The notes: generated from the letters alone by a model not told the origin. A stretch of 64,000 nucleotides of DNA from Planctomycetota bacterium (GCA_003388505.1 QQVO01000015.1:1-64000), one strand, 5' to 3'. Numbered from the stretch's first letter, positions 28,317 to 38,982 are shown. Made by a program: numbers and translations.

Positions 28317-29480
28317 TCACTCACCCGCCGGCATCATCCGGATGCAGACCGGCGAGGGCACTTCGATCACGTCGCCCGTCGCGTCGAGTTCGCCCGTCTC
28401 CTCGTCGATCCGGAACACGACGACCGTGTCCGACGCCTGGTTTTCTGCAAACAGGAAATTCCCGGTCGGATCGAGCGCGAAGTTCCTCGGCGTGTTGCCC
28501 TGCGTCGATTCATTTTCGACCCGCTCCAGCATTCCGGATTCTTCATCGACCCGGAAGACGACAATCGTGTCGTGCCCCCGGTTGGACCCATACACGAACT
28601 TGCCGGACGGATGCGCCACGATCTCGGCCGTGCTGAAGCCTTCCTCGACGTCGCCGGGAATTGTGGAGATCGTCTGAATCGGGTCGAGGATGCCGTGCTC
28701 GTCGTCGTAACGGAAAGCGGTGGCTGTCAGCGTAATCTCGTTGATGACGTAGGCGAACTCTCCCGAAGGATGAAACGTGAAGTGCCTCGGCCCGGAGCCC
28801 GGTTCCACCGCAGCGAACGGGGGGTCATTCGGCTTCAACTCTCCGGTCTCGGAGTCGAACTGGTAAACCAGCAGCTTATCGAGTCCCAGGTCCGCCGCGA
28901 CGGCGAAGCGATTGTTGTGATCGAGATTGATCGAATGGGCGTGCGGCGCCGCCTGCCGCTGCGGGTTCACACTCGAGCCCTCGTGTTGCACAAAGGAGAC
29001 CGCCTCCCCGACGCCGCCATCCTCCTTGATCGGAATGGAACAGACGCTGCCGCCCCCGTAGTTGGCGACGAGGACGAACCGCCCTCCGGCGTCAACCACC
29101 AGATGGCACGGCCCGCCGCCGATTGTCGACGACTTGCTGAGCGGAGACAGGTTCCCGCTGCTGTCGTCAATCGAGAACGCCGCAACAGCGCCCCCGCCCT
29201 CGGGAAGTTCGCTCACCGCGTACAAGAACTTCCGGCTGGGATGGATCGCGAGAAACGACGGATTCTTCGTTTCCGCAACCAGCCGAACCGTCGAAGCTTT
29301 GCCCGTCTCAGCGTCAAAGTCGAACGCATAAATGCCTTCACTGTCTCCACCGGTGTAGGTGCCGACAAAAGCCAGGAACTTCGTCGGCTCATCAGCGCTC
29401 TGCGCGCTGCTGTTGAATGTGCACGCGGCCAGTAGAACGGCGGCGCACGATTGGATCGGCAGGGAATTCTTTATCGACAT
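28317..29480 (-). CDS. Lactonase family lipoprotein (YbhE/6-phosphogluconolactonase-like)
   Basis: A 387-residue seven-bladed propeller protein of the lactonase (Pgl/YbhE) family. Signature segments are AFVGTYTGGDSEGIYAF at the first blade, FLAIHPSRKFLYAVSE, GSGPRHFTFHPSGEFAYVIN and GNTPRNFALDPTGNFLFAE. The N-terminus ends LLAACTFNSS, which fits a lipobox (LAAC), so this copy is probably an exported lipoprotein rather than the cytosolic enzyme. It may hydrolyse a sugar lactone. Start ATG 29480 begins the signal. It is convergent with the DUF1501 gene, eight bases apart. Confidence 0.9.
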   Translation of the reverse strand: MSIKNSLPIQSCAAVLLAACTFNSSAQSADEPTKFLAFVGTYTGGDSEGIYAFDFDAETGKASTVRLVAETKNPSFLAIHPSRKFLYAVSELPEGGGAVAAFSIDDSSGNLSPLSKSSTIGGGPCHLVVDAGGRFVLVANYGGGSVCSIPIKEDGGVGEAVSFVQHEGSSVNPQRQAAPHAHSINLDHNNRFAVAADLGLDKLLVYQFDSETGELKPNDPPFAAVEPGSGPRHFTFHPSGEFAYVINEITLTATAFRYDDEHGILDPIQTISTIPGDVEEGFSTAEIVAHPSGKFVYGSNRGHDTIVVFRVDEESGMLERVENESTQGNTPRNFALDPTGNFLFAENQASDTVVVFRIDEETGELDATGDVIEVPSPVCIRMMPAGE

Positions 29481-29864
29481 TCTCAGTTCTCCAGATGACG
29501 ACCCGAACTCTGGGTGTGTCCGCATTGAACGTCTGCGGAATCCAGCGTCCGCGGCCTTTCAAGATGAGAAACCATCAGACACGATTGACGACGCACTCGC
29601 AAGCAGCCGGACGGCAATCCGACGTTGGCGAGACTCTTTTGCTGTGAGTAAACTGCACGCCTGAAGCGGATTCAGGCAGGCCAACGGAGTCGCGTTTCCA
29701 GACGAGAGGAACGAGGTTCCATTGCGCGGTCGCGCGGGCAACGCAACCGGAGCTGCCGCAAGGGCGCGCGGAACGGCGGCCGCCGTTCGAGCAATAAGCC
29801 CTGTCGAGCGCATCGATTGGAACGGAGTCGATTCGACAGTTCGACCGGAGCAGGGTCACAACGC
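29481..29864. other. Divergent intergenic region, one hairpin
   Basis: The gap between the lactonase and kinase genes. A small hairpin CCTGAA-GCGGA-TTCAGG lies at 29667-29683. Nothing else stands out. Confidence 0.4.
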
Positions 29865-32800
29865 ATGGCAAGCCAGCATAGTTCAGACGAAAACGCCTGG
29901 AGAGATTTCCCTCTTCCACTCGCGCAGCTTTGCCGCCGGGCGGTCAACGCCAAGACGGCCATCGACGCCCACCTCACCGCCTTCTCGCTGGCCGAAGCCG
30001 GCTTGAAACTGCTCTCGATGACGGCGGTCGTGCATTACGCCGAACTTCCCGAACACGACCCCGCGCTGATCGAGTGCCTTCGCAAACTCGCCAGGCCTTC
30101 CCTCGGACACTGGTGGGAATTCGCCCGCCGTCTCACCCCCGTCCTCGCCGAGACGAACGATGAGTACGCGCTCATCAAGAAACTGCTGCTCGACCAGACG
30201 CACGAGGATTGCCCCCGCGCCGCAGGTCTCGACGAGGCAATGCGACGGGAACTGGGACGCAAGCGCCGTTCGGGAATCTCTGTCCGCTTCAACCGGCTGT
30301 TCGACCATCTCATCGAATACCGCAACAAGGTTCTCTACCACGCCGCCCCGGGAGGGCTTCCCCCCGAACTGCACGGGGAGATGTCCTCCGCACTCCTGCT
30401 AGGTATGACCGAAGTCTTCTCGAAGCTGGACGTCCTCGCCGGCAACCGGCTGATGTACGTCTCGGAAGTCCGGCCGCGCAAGGGGAACTGGGTCGTCTCA
30501 CGGTTCGATCTGTCCGGAGAAAACCCCCGCCGCCAGCCGGTCCTCGAAATCTCCCGAACCGCAGGCGGCGTCGTGTTCGACGAGGAGCGGGTCTATCTGT
30601 TCGATGAGGATGACGTCCCCCGGCCCCTGCATCCGTTTACGGTCTTCGATCTGGAGAACGAGGAGTTCCTCATGCTCAACGCCCGCCGAGGCAGCGGGCG
30701 GACCGAATACCTCTGCTACACCAGCGGACGGACGGAAGAACTGGCGGAACTGGGCGCGGAACCGCGGGAACTGCTGGCAGACGTGCTCAAGCTCGAGGTC
30801 ACGCAGCAGCAGGTCGACGATTGGGCGGCCGAAGCCGAGGAGGAAGACGATTCGTTCGACCCCGAAGAGAGCAGCTTCGGCCAGAGAATGCTGGGCGAGT
30901 TCGAACTCATCACCGAACTCGGCCGCGGCGGGATGGGCGTCGTCTACCGGGCGCGTCAGCCCTCCCTGGGACGCGAAGTCGCCCTCAAAAAGCTGCTCAA
31001 GACCGGCAGCGGCTCCGAGCAACGCTTCCTGCGCGAAATCCGCGCCCTGGGACGGGTCGAGCATCCCCATCTCGTCAAGATTCTTACGTCGGGTTCCGTC
31101 GGCGACGACTGGTACTACGCCATGGAACTGGTCGACGGCGTCCCGCTTTCCGCCGTCTGCAACAAGCTCCAGCAGCGCAAATCGGTCGTCGGCGACCTCG
31201 ACCTGGAAACCTGGGAAAACGCCCTCACCACCGCTTGCAGCGAAGTCCGCAAGTCGGAGAAAAGCGTCGGCGATTCCACGGCGTCCGACACGCACCGTGT
31301 CGTCGCCGCCTCCGTTGCCGAGATTCCACAGAAACTGCGGACCGGCAAAGGATACGTCGAGCGCATCGTCGAACTCGTCCGGCAAGCGGCCGGCGCCGCC
31401 GATTCGCTGCACGAGGCCGGCATCCTGCACCGGGACGTCAAACCCGGCAACATCATGGTGACGGCCGACGGCCGACGCGCGCTGCTGATGGATCTCGGCC
31501 TCGCCCAGTTATCCGACGAGGAAGACGGACGACTGACCAAAACCCGGCAGTTCGTGGGCACCCTCAGGTACGCCAGTCCCGAGCAGGTGCTCGCCGCAGA
31601 AAAGGTCGACCGCCGCAGCGACATCTACGGACTCGGGGCGACGCTGTGGGAACTGCTCACCCTGCAGCCGCTCTTCGCCGCGGACGAAACGGTCCCGGAG
31701 GCGGAAGTCATGCGTCGCATCCAGCTCGACGAGCCGGAAGCGGTGCGGCGACACAATCCCCGCGTCGACCGCGACCTCGACGCAATCATCGGCAAATGTC
31801 TCGAAAAGCGGGCTGATCGCCGCTACGCGACCGCCCGCGAACTCGCTGAAGACCTGCGCCGCTGGCAGCGGAACGAACCGGTGCTGGCGCGGCGGGTGAC
31901 GAACCTCGAAAAATCGATGCGGTGGTTCGCCCGCCGCCCTGCCCTCGCCGCCGCCTGCCTGCTCACCGTGCTCACTCTCATCTTCGGCGCCAGCGGCGGA
32001 CTGGCGCTGTGGCAATGGAGGGAGGCCGAGTCTGCGCGTCACTTCGCCGATCAGGCCCGTGTCGCTGCGGAAACGGTCCGCGACGAGCTGAAGATCTCCG
32101 TTGAGAACGAACGCGTCGCCCGCGACACAGCCGAAGCCGCTCTGGCCCAGGCCCGCGAGTCGGAAGCAAAGGCCCGCGCGGCACAGACCGAACTGGGCCG
32201 CCAGAACGAAGAACTCAGAGCCACGCGCATCGACCTCGCGCAAGTGGGATACGCCGATCACATGATGCTCGCACAGCACGAGTGGGATCGAGGCAACGGA
32301 TTGAGCGCGCAGGAGTTGCTGAACAATTGCGATCCGGAGTATCGCGGCTTCGAGTGGGCCCTCTTCCACTCGAAATTCTTCGAGTTCGAATCGGGCGTCA
32401 TCCCCCGCAGCGGGGGCGACAGTTGGGGCGCCATCCGGCCGGACGGTCAACGCGCGGCAACGACCGACTCGGAAAAACGGCTCAGTCTGATTGACGTCGC
32501 CGGCGGCGAATCGATCAGGGACGGAGAATTTCAGGTCGACGGAGGACGATTCGTCATCTTCAGCCCCGATGGATCACGCCTCGCCGCAGTGGATGTCGAC
32601 GGCGTCGCCCATATCTGGAATGCCGATTCGGGCGACGCCGTTCGCGAATTGCCGGCGGTTGAAGCGGCGATCTTCGATCTCAAGTTCGGTCCCGCCGGCC
32701 GTCAGTTCGCAATGGCCACGGATGACGGGCTGATTCGACTCTTCCGACCCGATGCGGGGAGCAACGCGATTTCGCTGACGGGACACGAAGACGCCGTCAA

Positions 32801-35800
32801 TGCAGTGGATTTTTCACCAGAGGGAGATCAGCTTGCCTCAGCCGGCTACGACGGCACGATCCGCATCTGGACCACCAGCACCGGCGTGCTCGAGAAAACC
32901 CTGGCCGACCCGAGCGGCGAGTCGATCAGTCACGTTGTCTTCAGTCCCGATGGTCGGTGGGTCGCAACATCGGGATTCAATGGTCCGGTCCGACTCTGGG
33001 ACGTCCAGTCGGGCGATCAACTCGCTACGTTTTCCTTCTCGGCCCCCGAACAGGAATACTCGTTCCGCTTTATCGATTTGGTCGAATTCAGTCCCGACGG
33101 CGCGTTCCTGGCGACCATGGCCTCCAAGGACGTCTCGCTGTGGCGAATCCCGTATTACTTGCGGCGCGGCGGCCCCCGGCAGCGGTCAGGCGTGTCTTCC
33201 GACGTCCCCGACTACTCGCAGGACGTCAATCTGGCCGGTCACACCGACTGGGTTTACGCCATGGCGTTCAGCCCGCATGGAGTGCGCATGGCCACCGGAG
33301 GCGACGGTCGCATCATCCGTCTGTGGGAGACCTCGACCGGAACGCTCCTCGCCACGCTGACGGGTCATCAGGCGGCCGTGACGAAACTCAGGTTCAGCGC
33401 CGACGGCCAACGGCTGACATCGCTCGATTCCGGCGGAGCCGTTCGCACCTGGGACGTTGTGTTCTCCCCGCAGCGGCGGCGATCGCAGGTTGCCTTTCTC
33501 GGCCACACCGACCGGATCAACAGTGTTCGCTTCAGTCCCGACGGCAGGCACGCCATCACCGCGGGAAACGACCAGTCGGTCCGAATCTGGGAGGCCGGGT
33601 CGGGCGCCGAGGTCGACACGATTCTGGTCACCGCCCCCGGAGCGGACGACTACTCCTACGAGTACGTGCAGCAGGCACTGCTCAGCCCCGACGGCCGCAT
33701 TCTGGGACTGGCCACCGACGAAGGCCGCGTCGAACTACGCGATCCCGCCGATGCCGCCAAAGTCGTCGCTCTCCAGGAACCGATCAAGAAGAGCAGCGAC
33801 TTCAATCTCAGCGGAATGCAGAAAACCATTGCCTTCAGTGCGGAGAAAATGCGGCTCGCGATGGCGTCCTCGGACGCGACGATCAAACTCTGGGATGCCG
33901 GCGGAAGTCCGGAACCGAGGATCTTCACCGGGCACTCGGGACAGATCAATTCTCTGACCTTCGGTCCGCACGGCACGCGCTTGGCTTCGGCCTCGAGCGA
34001 CGGCAGCGTCCGATTGTGGGACTGCGAAAGCGGCGGCAGCGCCGGAATACTCCCGCGAGCCCCGGCCGCCGTCAACGCAGTCGCGTTCAGTCCGGATGGA
34101 AAGCAGATTGCAACCGGCGGGCAGGACGGCGAAGTGCGAGTCTACAGCGCGGCCGGCAAGGAAGAACTCTGGTCGGGCGATGAACACGGAGAATCGATCG
34201 GCGTCGATCAATTGGGAATCATTTCGGTTGTCTTTGATCCCGCAGGGAAGCGGGTCGCCTCGGCGGGCGACGACGGACGAATCCTGATCTGGAACGCCCA
34301 GTCCGGGGAACTGCTGGTGAAGCTCGAAAACGGGCACACCGACATGGTTCGGGACATCGCGTTCAGCCCCGATGGAGAACGACTCGCCTCCGCAAGCGGA
34401 GACAGGACGGCGGTTCTCTGGAACGTCGCCGACGGTTCGCAGATCGCTGTGCTCCGCGACCATACCGACTGGGTCAACATGGTCGCCTTCAATCCCGAGG
34501 GGAACTATCTCGCAACCGCAGGCGACGACAATTCGGTCAACGTCTGGGACGGGCGGACCGGCGAATTACTGCATTCCCTCGACGACCACGCCGATTGGGT
34601 CCGAGCGGTCGCCTTCAGTCGGGACGGCCGGTTTCTCGCCTCCGGTTGCGACGACAGGACCGTTCGCGTCTGGGAGACCGGCGCCTGGCAGCAGGTCAGC
34701 GCCCTGGTCGGACATACCGGAATCGTCCGCTTCGTCGACTTCGGCTCGGAGGGGGGGCAAGTCCTTTCGGCGACGATGGGATATCAGGCGACGTCGCGCC
34801 TGTGGGACCGCGAAAGCGGGGAACAACTGGCGGAGTTCAGCGCCGACTTTCAAGGCACCGACTCATCGACGACAGTCACCGCCCAACTCGCCTTCAGTCC
34901 CGACGGCGCCCGCGTCGCTTCACTGGCGCTCGACAAGCGGACGATCTACGTCTGGTCGACGGAGACCAACGAGAGGCTGTTCGAACTCAGAGGTCATCCG
35001 AGAGTCGTCCAATGCCTGACCTACAGCCCCGACGGTCGTTACATCGCGAGCGCCGGACTCGACGGCGTCGTCCGCCTGTGGGACATGGAAACCGGAACGG
35101 CGGCCGCCGCACTCGAGGGACACGAACCGCTTGAGAAGGAATTTGGAAACGGCGGCGTCGGTCATCTCGCCTTCAGCGCCGACGGCTCCTTGCTGGCCTC
35201 GGCCGGTGGGGATGAAGTCGTCCGGGTCTGGGACGTCGGCAAGAAAGCGTTGCGAAACGAGTTCCGCGGGCACGACGGGTCGGTGCAGCAGGTCGCGATC
35301 AGCGGCGATCGAAAATGGGTCGCGTCCGCGTCGAACGACGAAACGGTCCGGCTCTGGCCGCTCGGGGCGACCGGAGAACAATCCGTGCTGAAGGGACACA
35401 GCGATTGGGTCCGCACCATCGCGTTCAGTCCCGATGACACCCGGCTGGCGAGCAGCGGCGATGACGGCACTGTGAGAATATGGGGCGTCAACTCCGGTCG
35501 CGCGATCGCCGTGTTTCAGCAGTTTCCGGAGACCGACTCGATCGCGCCGGTCTTTGCCTTCCATCCGGATGGAAAAAGCCTCGCGATGACCTCCAGCGGT
35601 CATGCAGTGCAGTATCTGAGTCCTGACGAAACGGACGAACAGCGCTTGGCGAGGACCATGGAGTGGCATCGCTGGTCAATCGAGGCCGGAGAACGGGCCG
35701 GCAATCCCCACGCCATGCTGTTCCACCTCGAGCCTCTCTTCGACGGCGAGCACGTGGAGTCAAAAACGTACTACCAACGCGCCACCGCTCTCGCTCTGCT

Positions 35801-36518
35801 TCGAAGGTTCGACGAGGCGGTCGTCGACTTACAGGCCGCCCGGTCGCTTGCGGAAACCCCCGCCGACGTGGCGACAGTCTCTCTCAGGCTCGGACTGGCC
35901 GAACTCGAACGCGACAACATCGCAGCCTACCGGGAAATCTGCAGCGAGATGCTGGAAACGGAAGTCAGAACTTTCAATACCAGCGAAGCGATCTACAACA
36001 ATCACATCCTCGTCGCCTGGCTCGCGACCGTTCGGCCGGACGCCGTCCCCCGGCCCGACTATCTGGTGACGCTGGCGAAAAGTGCCGTCGACTTCGCACC
36101 CGATGATCTCTTCTACCAGGAGGTCTACGCTGCCACGCTCTACCGGGCGGGCGAATACCTTGAGGCCGCCAGAACCCTTGATGAACTACAGAAGAAATCC
36201 GAAACCGGCCTCAACATCGAGAGCCAACTCCTGTTCGCGCTGGCCTGTTCCCGCGCTGGATTCGAGCAGGACGCGATGCGCTTCTACCTGGAGGCCCGGC
36301 GGCTGATGGGGGAGGGCGACCCCAAAGGAGATGACGATGAGACCGCCCCGCCGGCTCCCGGCAGCGAACCCGACCCTCCCGAACCGGACGACGCCGAAGC
36401 AGACTTCATCCCCAATCCGCTCGTCTCCTGGGAACTTCGCGCCCGCCGCAGGCATCTGCTCGCCGAGGCCGATGCGTTGATCGCCGATGAAATCGCCCCG
36501 GGAGCGCCCCCGCGATAG
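29865..36518 (+). CDS. Giant Ser/Thr protein kinase with HEPN-like N-terminus and about three WD40 propellers
   Basis: A 2217-residue protein. Residues 1-190 are helical and hold EYRNKVLYHAA, where R153 to H159 match the Rx4-6H motif of HEPN domains; a beta-rich region follows. The kinase (about 342-670) has GRGGMG at 353, K375 (VALKK), HRDVKPGN with D524, SPEQV, and DLG (D543) in place of DFG; it also has a roughly 70-residue insert after the hinge. A membrane helix lies near 695-716 (AAACLLTVLTLIFGASGG), then a coiled coil, then about 24 WD-type units (residues about 845-1920) and TPR-like helices. It is likely a membrane-bound receptor kinase. The exact start is uncertain (TTG at 29817 possible); the tail is acidic and proline-rich. 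Confidence 0.9.
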   Translation: MASQHSSDENAWRDFPLPLAQLCRRAVNAKTAIDAHLTAFSLAEAGLKLLSMTAVVHYAELPEHDPALIECLRKLARPSLGHWWEFARRLTPVLAETNDEYALIKKLLLDQTHEDCPRAAGLDEAMRRELGRKRRSGISVRFNRLFDHLIEYRNKVLYHAAPGGLPPELHGEMSSALLLGMTEVFSKLDVLAGNRLMYVSEVRPRKGNWVVSRFDLSGENPRRQPVLEISRTAGGVVFDEERVYLFDEDDVPRPLHPFTVFDLENEEFLMLNARRGSGRTEYLCYTSGRTEELAELGAEPRELLADVLKLEVTQQQVDDWAAEAEEEDDSFDPEESSFGQRMLGEFELITELGRGGMGVVYRARQPSLGREVALKKLLKTGSGSEQRFLREIRALGRVEHPHLVKILTSGSVGDDWYYAMELVDGVPLSAVCNKLQQRKSVVGDLDLETWENALTTACSEVRKSEKSVGDSTASDTHRVVAASVAEIPQKLRTGKGYVERIVELVRQAAGAADSLHEAGILHRDVKPGNIMVTADGRRALLMDLGLAQLSDEEDGRLTKTRQFVGTLRYASPEQVLAAEKVDRRSDIYGLGATLWELLTLQPLFAADETVPEAEVMRRIQLDEPEAVRRHNPRVDRDLDAIIGKCLEKRADRRYATARELAEDLRRWQRNEPVLARRVTNLEKSMRWFARRPALAAACLLTVLTLIFGASGGLALWQWREAESARHFADQARVAAETVRDELKISVENERVARDTAEAALAQARESEAKARAAQTELGRQNEELRATRIDLAQVGYADHMMLAQHEWDRGNGLSAQELLNNCDPEYRGFEWALFHSKFFEFESGVIPRSGGDSWGAIRPDGQRAATTDSEKRLSLIDVAGGESIRDGEFQVDGGRFVIFSPDGSRLAAVDVDGVAHIWNADSGDAVRELPAVEAAIFDLKFGPAGRQFAMATDDGLIRLFRPDAGSNAISLTGHEDAVNAVDFSPEGDQLASAGYDGTIRIWTTSTGVLEKTLADPSGESISHVVFSPDGRWVATSGFNGPVRLWDVQSGDQLATFSFSAPEQEYSFRFIDLVEFSPDGAFLATMASKDVSLWRIPYYLRRGGPRQRSGVSSDVPDYSQDVNLAGHTDWVYAMAFSPHGVRMATGGDGRIIRLWETSTGTLLATLTGHQAAVTKLRFSADGQRLTSLDSGGAVRTWDVVFSPQRRRSQVAFLGHTDRINSVRFSPDGRHAITAGNDQSVRIWEAGSGAEVDTILVTAPGADDYSYEYVQQALLSPDGRILGLATDEGRVELRDPADAAKVVALQEPIKKSSDFNLSGMQKTIAFSAEKMRLAMASSDATIKLWDAGGSPEPRIFTGHSGQINSLTFGPHGTRLASASSDGSVRLWDCESGGSAGILPRAPAAVNAVAFSPDGKQIATGGQDGEVRVYSAAGKEELWSGDEHGESIGVDQLGIISVVFDPAGKRVASAGDDGRILIWNAQSGELLVKLENGHTDMVRDIAFSPDGERLASASGDRTAVLWNVADGSQIAVLRDHTDWVNMVAFNPEGNYLATAGDDNSVNVWDGRTGELLHSLDDHADWVRAVAFSRDGRFLASGCDDRTVRVWETGAWQQVSALVGHTGIVRFVDFGSEGGQVLSATMGYQATSRLWDRESGEQLAEFSADFQGTDSSTTVTAQLAFSPDGARVASLALDKRTIYVWSTETNERLFELRGHPRVVQCLTYSPDGRYIASAGLDGVVRLWDMETGTAAAALEGHEPLEKEFGNGGVGHLAFSADGSLLASAGGDEVVRVWDVGKKALRNEFRGHDGSVQQVAISGDRKWVASASNDETVRLWPLGATGEQSVLKGHSDWVRTIAFSPDDTRLASSGDDGTVRIWGVNSGRAIAVFQQFPETDSIAPVFAFHPDGKSLAMTSSGHAVQYLSPDETDEQRLARTMEWHRWSIEAGERAGNPHAMLFHLEPLFDGEHVESKTYYQRATALALLRRFDEAVVDLQAARSLAETPADVATVSLRLGLAELERDNIAAYREICSEMLETEVRTFNTSEAIYNNHILVAWLATVRPDAVPRPDYLVTLAKSAVDFAPDDLFYQEVYAATLYRAGEYLEAARTLDELQKKSETGLNIESQLLFALACSRAGFEQDAMRFYLEARRLMGEGDPKGDDDETAPPAPGSEPDPPEPDDAEADFIPNPLVSWELRARRRHLLAEADALIADEIAPGAPPR

Positions 36519-36591
36519 CCCGTTGCGCCCCCCGTCGTAGACAAGAAACAATACGACGCCCCACATTCTCCGTTGCCCCGTCAGGAACAAG

Positions 36592-37713
36592 ATGCACATC
36601 ACCGCCGTCAAGACCTATCCCGTTCAGATTCCGCTCAAGCCGATCCGGCGAATGATCTCCTCCCTCGGCCAGCACGTCGTCTCCACCTATGTGCTGGTGC
36701 GCGTTGAGACCGACGCCGGCATCGACGGCGTTGGCGAGGCGACCGTCATGCCCCGCTGGAGCGGTGAGACGGTCTGGAGCGCGCTGGCCGCCATCGACAA
36801 CCTGTTCGCGCCCGCCGTGGAGGGCGTCGACCCCTCCGATCTCCAGGAGCTAAACGCCCGGATGGATGCGGCCGCACAGGACAACTGGTTCGCCAAAGCG
36901 GCCATCGAAATGGCCTGTTGGGACATCCAGGGCAAAGCGGCCGGGAAACCGGTCTACGACCTACTCGACGGACCGGTCCGAGATCGAAAGATCAAATGCC
37001 GCTTCTCCATGGGCGCTTACCCGCCCGAACGCGTACGCAACACGGTCCCCGACCTGATCGAACGTGGATTCTCAACCATCAAAGTCAAGGTCGGAACCGA
37101 CATCGCGGCCGACGTCGAGCGCGTCCGCATCGTCCGCGAGATCATCGGCCCCGACCGGGAGATCGTGATCGACGCCAATTGCGGATACAACGTCCGCAGC
37201 GCGATTGAAGCGGCCGGCCGCATGGAACTATACAGGGTGTCGCTGTTTGAGCAGCCCACCCCGCGCCACGACTATGAAGGCCTCGCCGAGGTCCGCAAGA
37301 ACGTCTCCATGCCGGTCATGGCCGACGACATCGTCTTCGACGTCGGACAGGCGGTGGAGTGCCTCCGGCACGAAGCATGCGACGTCATCAGCATCTATCC
37401 CGGCAAGTGCGCCGGTATTGCGCACTGCCGGGAGATCAGCCGGCTTGCGGAAGAGTATGGGGTCGCGTGCAGCATCGGCTCGAACCTCGAACTCGATCCC
37501 GCCAGCGCCGCCATGTGCCACCTGGTCGTCGGCACACGAAACATGCAGGTCGAAACCTATCCGGGCGACATCCTCGGACCGGACTACCACGAAACCTCGA
37601 TCGCCTCCGAGCCGCTCAAGATCGAAGGCCCCGTCATCGAAACCCCCGACCGCCCGGGACTCGGCATCGACGTCGACTGGACCGCTGTAGAAAAAGTCCG
37701 CTTCACCCCCTGA
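36592..37713 (+). CDS. Mandelate racemase/muconate lactonizing enzyme family protein
   Basis: A 373-residue enolase-superfamily enzyme. The N-terminal capping domain (MHITAVKTYPVQIPLKP) is followed by a TIM barrel with catalytic lysines in TIKVKVG, and magnesium ligands in IDANCG, FEQPTP and MADDIV. Segments such as SIYPGKCAG and IGSNLELDPASAAM complete the active site. The family abstracts an alpha proton from carboxylates; the conserved KxK is of the MLE subgroup type, so cycloisomerase or epimerase action is more likely than dehydration. A short purine-rich site (AGGAA) precedes the ATG. It stands alone. Confidence 0.92.
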   Translation: MHITAVKTYPVQIPLKPIRRMISSLGQHVVSTYVLVRVETDAGIDGVGEATVMPRWSGETVWSALAAIDNLFAPAVEGVDPSDLQELNARMDAAAQDNWFAKAAIEMACWDIQGKAAGKPVYDLLDGPVRDRKIKCRFSMGAYPPERVRNTVPDLIERGFSTIKVKVGTDIAADVERVRIVREIIGPDREIVIDANCGYNVRSAIEAAGRMELYRVSLFEQPTPRHDYEGLAEVRKNVSMPVMADDIVFDVGQAVECLRHEACDVISIYPGKCAGIAHCREISRLAEEYGVACSIGSNLELDPASAAMCHLVVGTRNMQVETYPGDILGPDYHETSIASEPLKIEGPVIETPDRPGLGIDVDWTAVEKVRFTP

Positions 37714-37757
37714 CCAACGCCCGCGGGCGTGCGTCCCCTGGGCCGCCCGAGTTCTCA

Positions 37758-38468
37758 TCACCCCTCCGGCGTCTCCGCAACCGGCTCCCCTGCCAACCGC
37801 GCCGCGCGTCGCGCCTGCCACCAGTTCTTCCCAGTCCCGATTCCCAGCGGCAGCACGCTCAGGATCACAATGCCGACCACCACCCGTTCAAAGTTCGCTT
37901 CCACCCACGGAATCCGCCCCAGCCAGTAGCCCGCCAGCGACATCGAAACCACCCACGTGATCCCGCCGATCACGTTGTAGGCCGCGAACTTCTTGTATTC
38001 CATCCGCGCCACGCCGGCCACGAACGGCACGAACGTGCGCACGAACGGCGCGAATCGTGCCAGGATGATCGCCAGCGCGCCGTGCCGCTCGTAGAACTCT
38101 TTCGCGGCCAGCAGGTGTTCCCGCTTCACGAACCGGAACCGTCCCTGCTCAAACACATGCTCCGACGCCTGCCGGCCGATGTAGTAATTCACCGCATCGC
38201 CGACGATGGCCGCCGTGCACAGGCAACCGATCAACAGCCAGATGTCGAACACGTCCTGGCTGGCGAGAAATCCCGCAGCGAACAGCAACGAGTCGCCCGG
38301 CAGGAAGAACCCGACCAGCAGACCCGTCTCGCTGAAGATGATCGCCGTCAATACTGCGTAGCTGACCCACCACGCGCCTCCGAGATTCACGAGTTCTCGC
38401 AGATTCTCCGGCTCGGCCAGGCCGATCAGCCACAGAATCTGTTCGATAAACCACTCCAGAACGGCCAC
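37758..38468 (-). CDS. DedA family (VTT domain) inner-membrane protein
   Basis: A 236-residue membrane protein of the DedA family, implicated in lipid flipping and envelope homeostasis. Signature segments are FFLPGDSLLFAAGFLA, GDAVNYYIGRQ, and the charged loop FVKREHLLAAKEFYERHGALAIILARFAPFVRTFVPFVAG (R and E residues conserved in the family). I chose the GTG at 38468 because it follows GGGGAGAA with eight bases spacing; the 72 extra codons upstream do not look like DedA and run through intergenic sequence. Confidence 0.9.
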   Translation of the reverse strand: MAVLEWFIEQILWLIGLAEPENLRELVNLGGAWWVSYAVLTAIIFSETGLLVGFFLPGDSLLFAAGFLASQDVFDIWLLIGCLCTAAIVGDAVNYYIGRQASEHVFEQGRFRFVKREHLLAAKEFYERHGALAIILARFAPFVRTFVPFVAGVARMEYKKFAAYNVIGGITWVVSMSLAGYWLGRIPWVEANFERVVVGIVILSVLPLGIGTGKNWWQARRAARLAGEPVAETPEG

Positions 38469-38982
38469 AGGCGATTCTCCCCTTTCGATCAGCCGCACGG
38501 AATGACGACCAAACGCGGGGCGCGGCGACCCCGCAGTCGCCGATTCTAGACCCCCCGCCGGACCCGCCGAAAGGCCTGGCCGATAATTCACCCGCCAAAG
38601 CCGACACCCCGTTCCGATCGAACCGATCCCATTGCTCCCGCCGACCGGTTGCAGAACCCCGCCGGCCCCTTCCAACCGGAGCAACCCCCATCACCGCCCC
38701 CCTCGGAGTTCGGCGACCAGTCGCCGCTTTCGGACTGCCGGACTTCCCGACAACCGGAAGCAATCAGCGAAAATCTGTCCGATCCGCGTTCCATTCGAGT
38801 CTCCAAACAATGAACTGAACGGAGACCGGGCGAACAGGAGTTGACAAGATACTGCGCACGGTCGGGCCTCCACGTTGGACGTTCCGCGCCGGTTCGCGCA
38901 CAATGACCCCACCCAACTGCGTCCAACCAACCCCACGCATTCGTCAACACCCGGTAAGTCCCGGAACCTCGAGGAGACCACG
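38469..38982. other. Divergent intergenic region, 514 bases
   Basis: The longest gap in this part. It carries a shared phrase, caatcagcgaaaatctgtcc at 38761, related to 46949-46976 (caatcagcgagaatccgtcc). Otherwise it is GC-rich with no gene recognised. A TTGACA lies at 38841 but has no matching -10 box. Confidence 0.45.
38761..38788. repeat. Shared intergenic motif (caatcagcga...tccgcg), copy 1
   Basis: Matches 46949-46976 along about 28 bases with four substitutions; both are in intergenic DNA and on the same strand. Confidence 0.5.
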
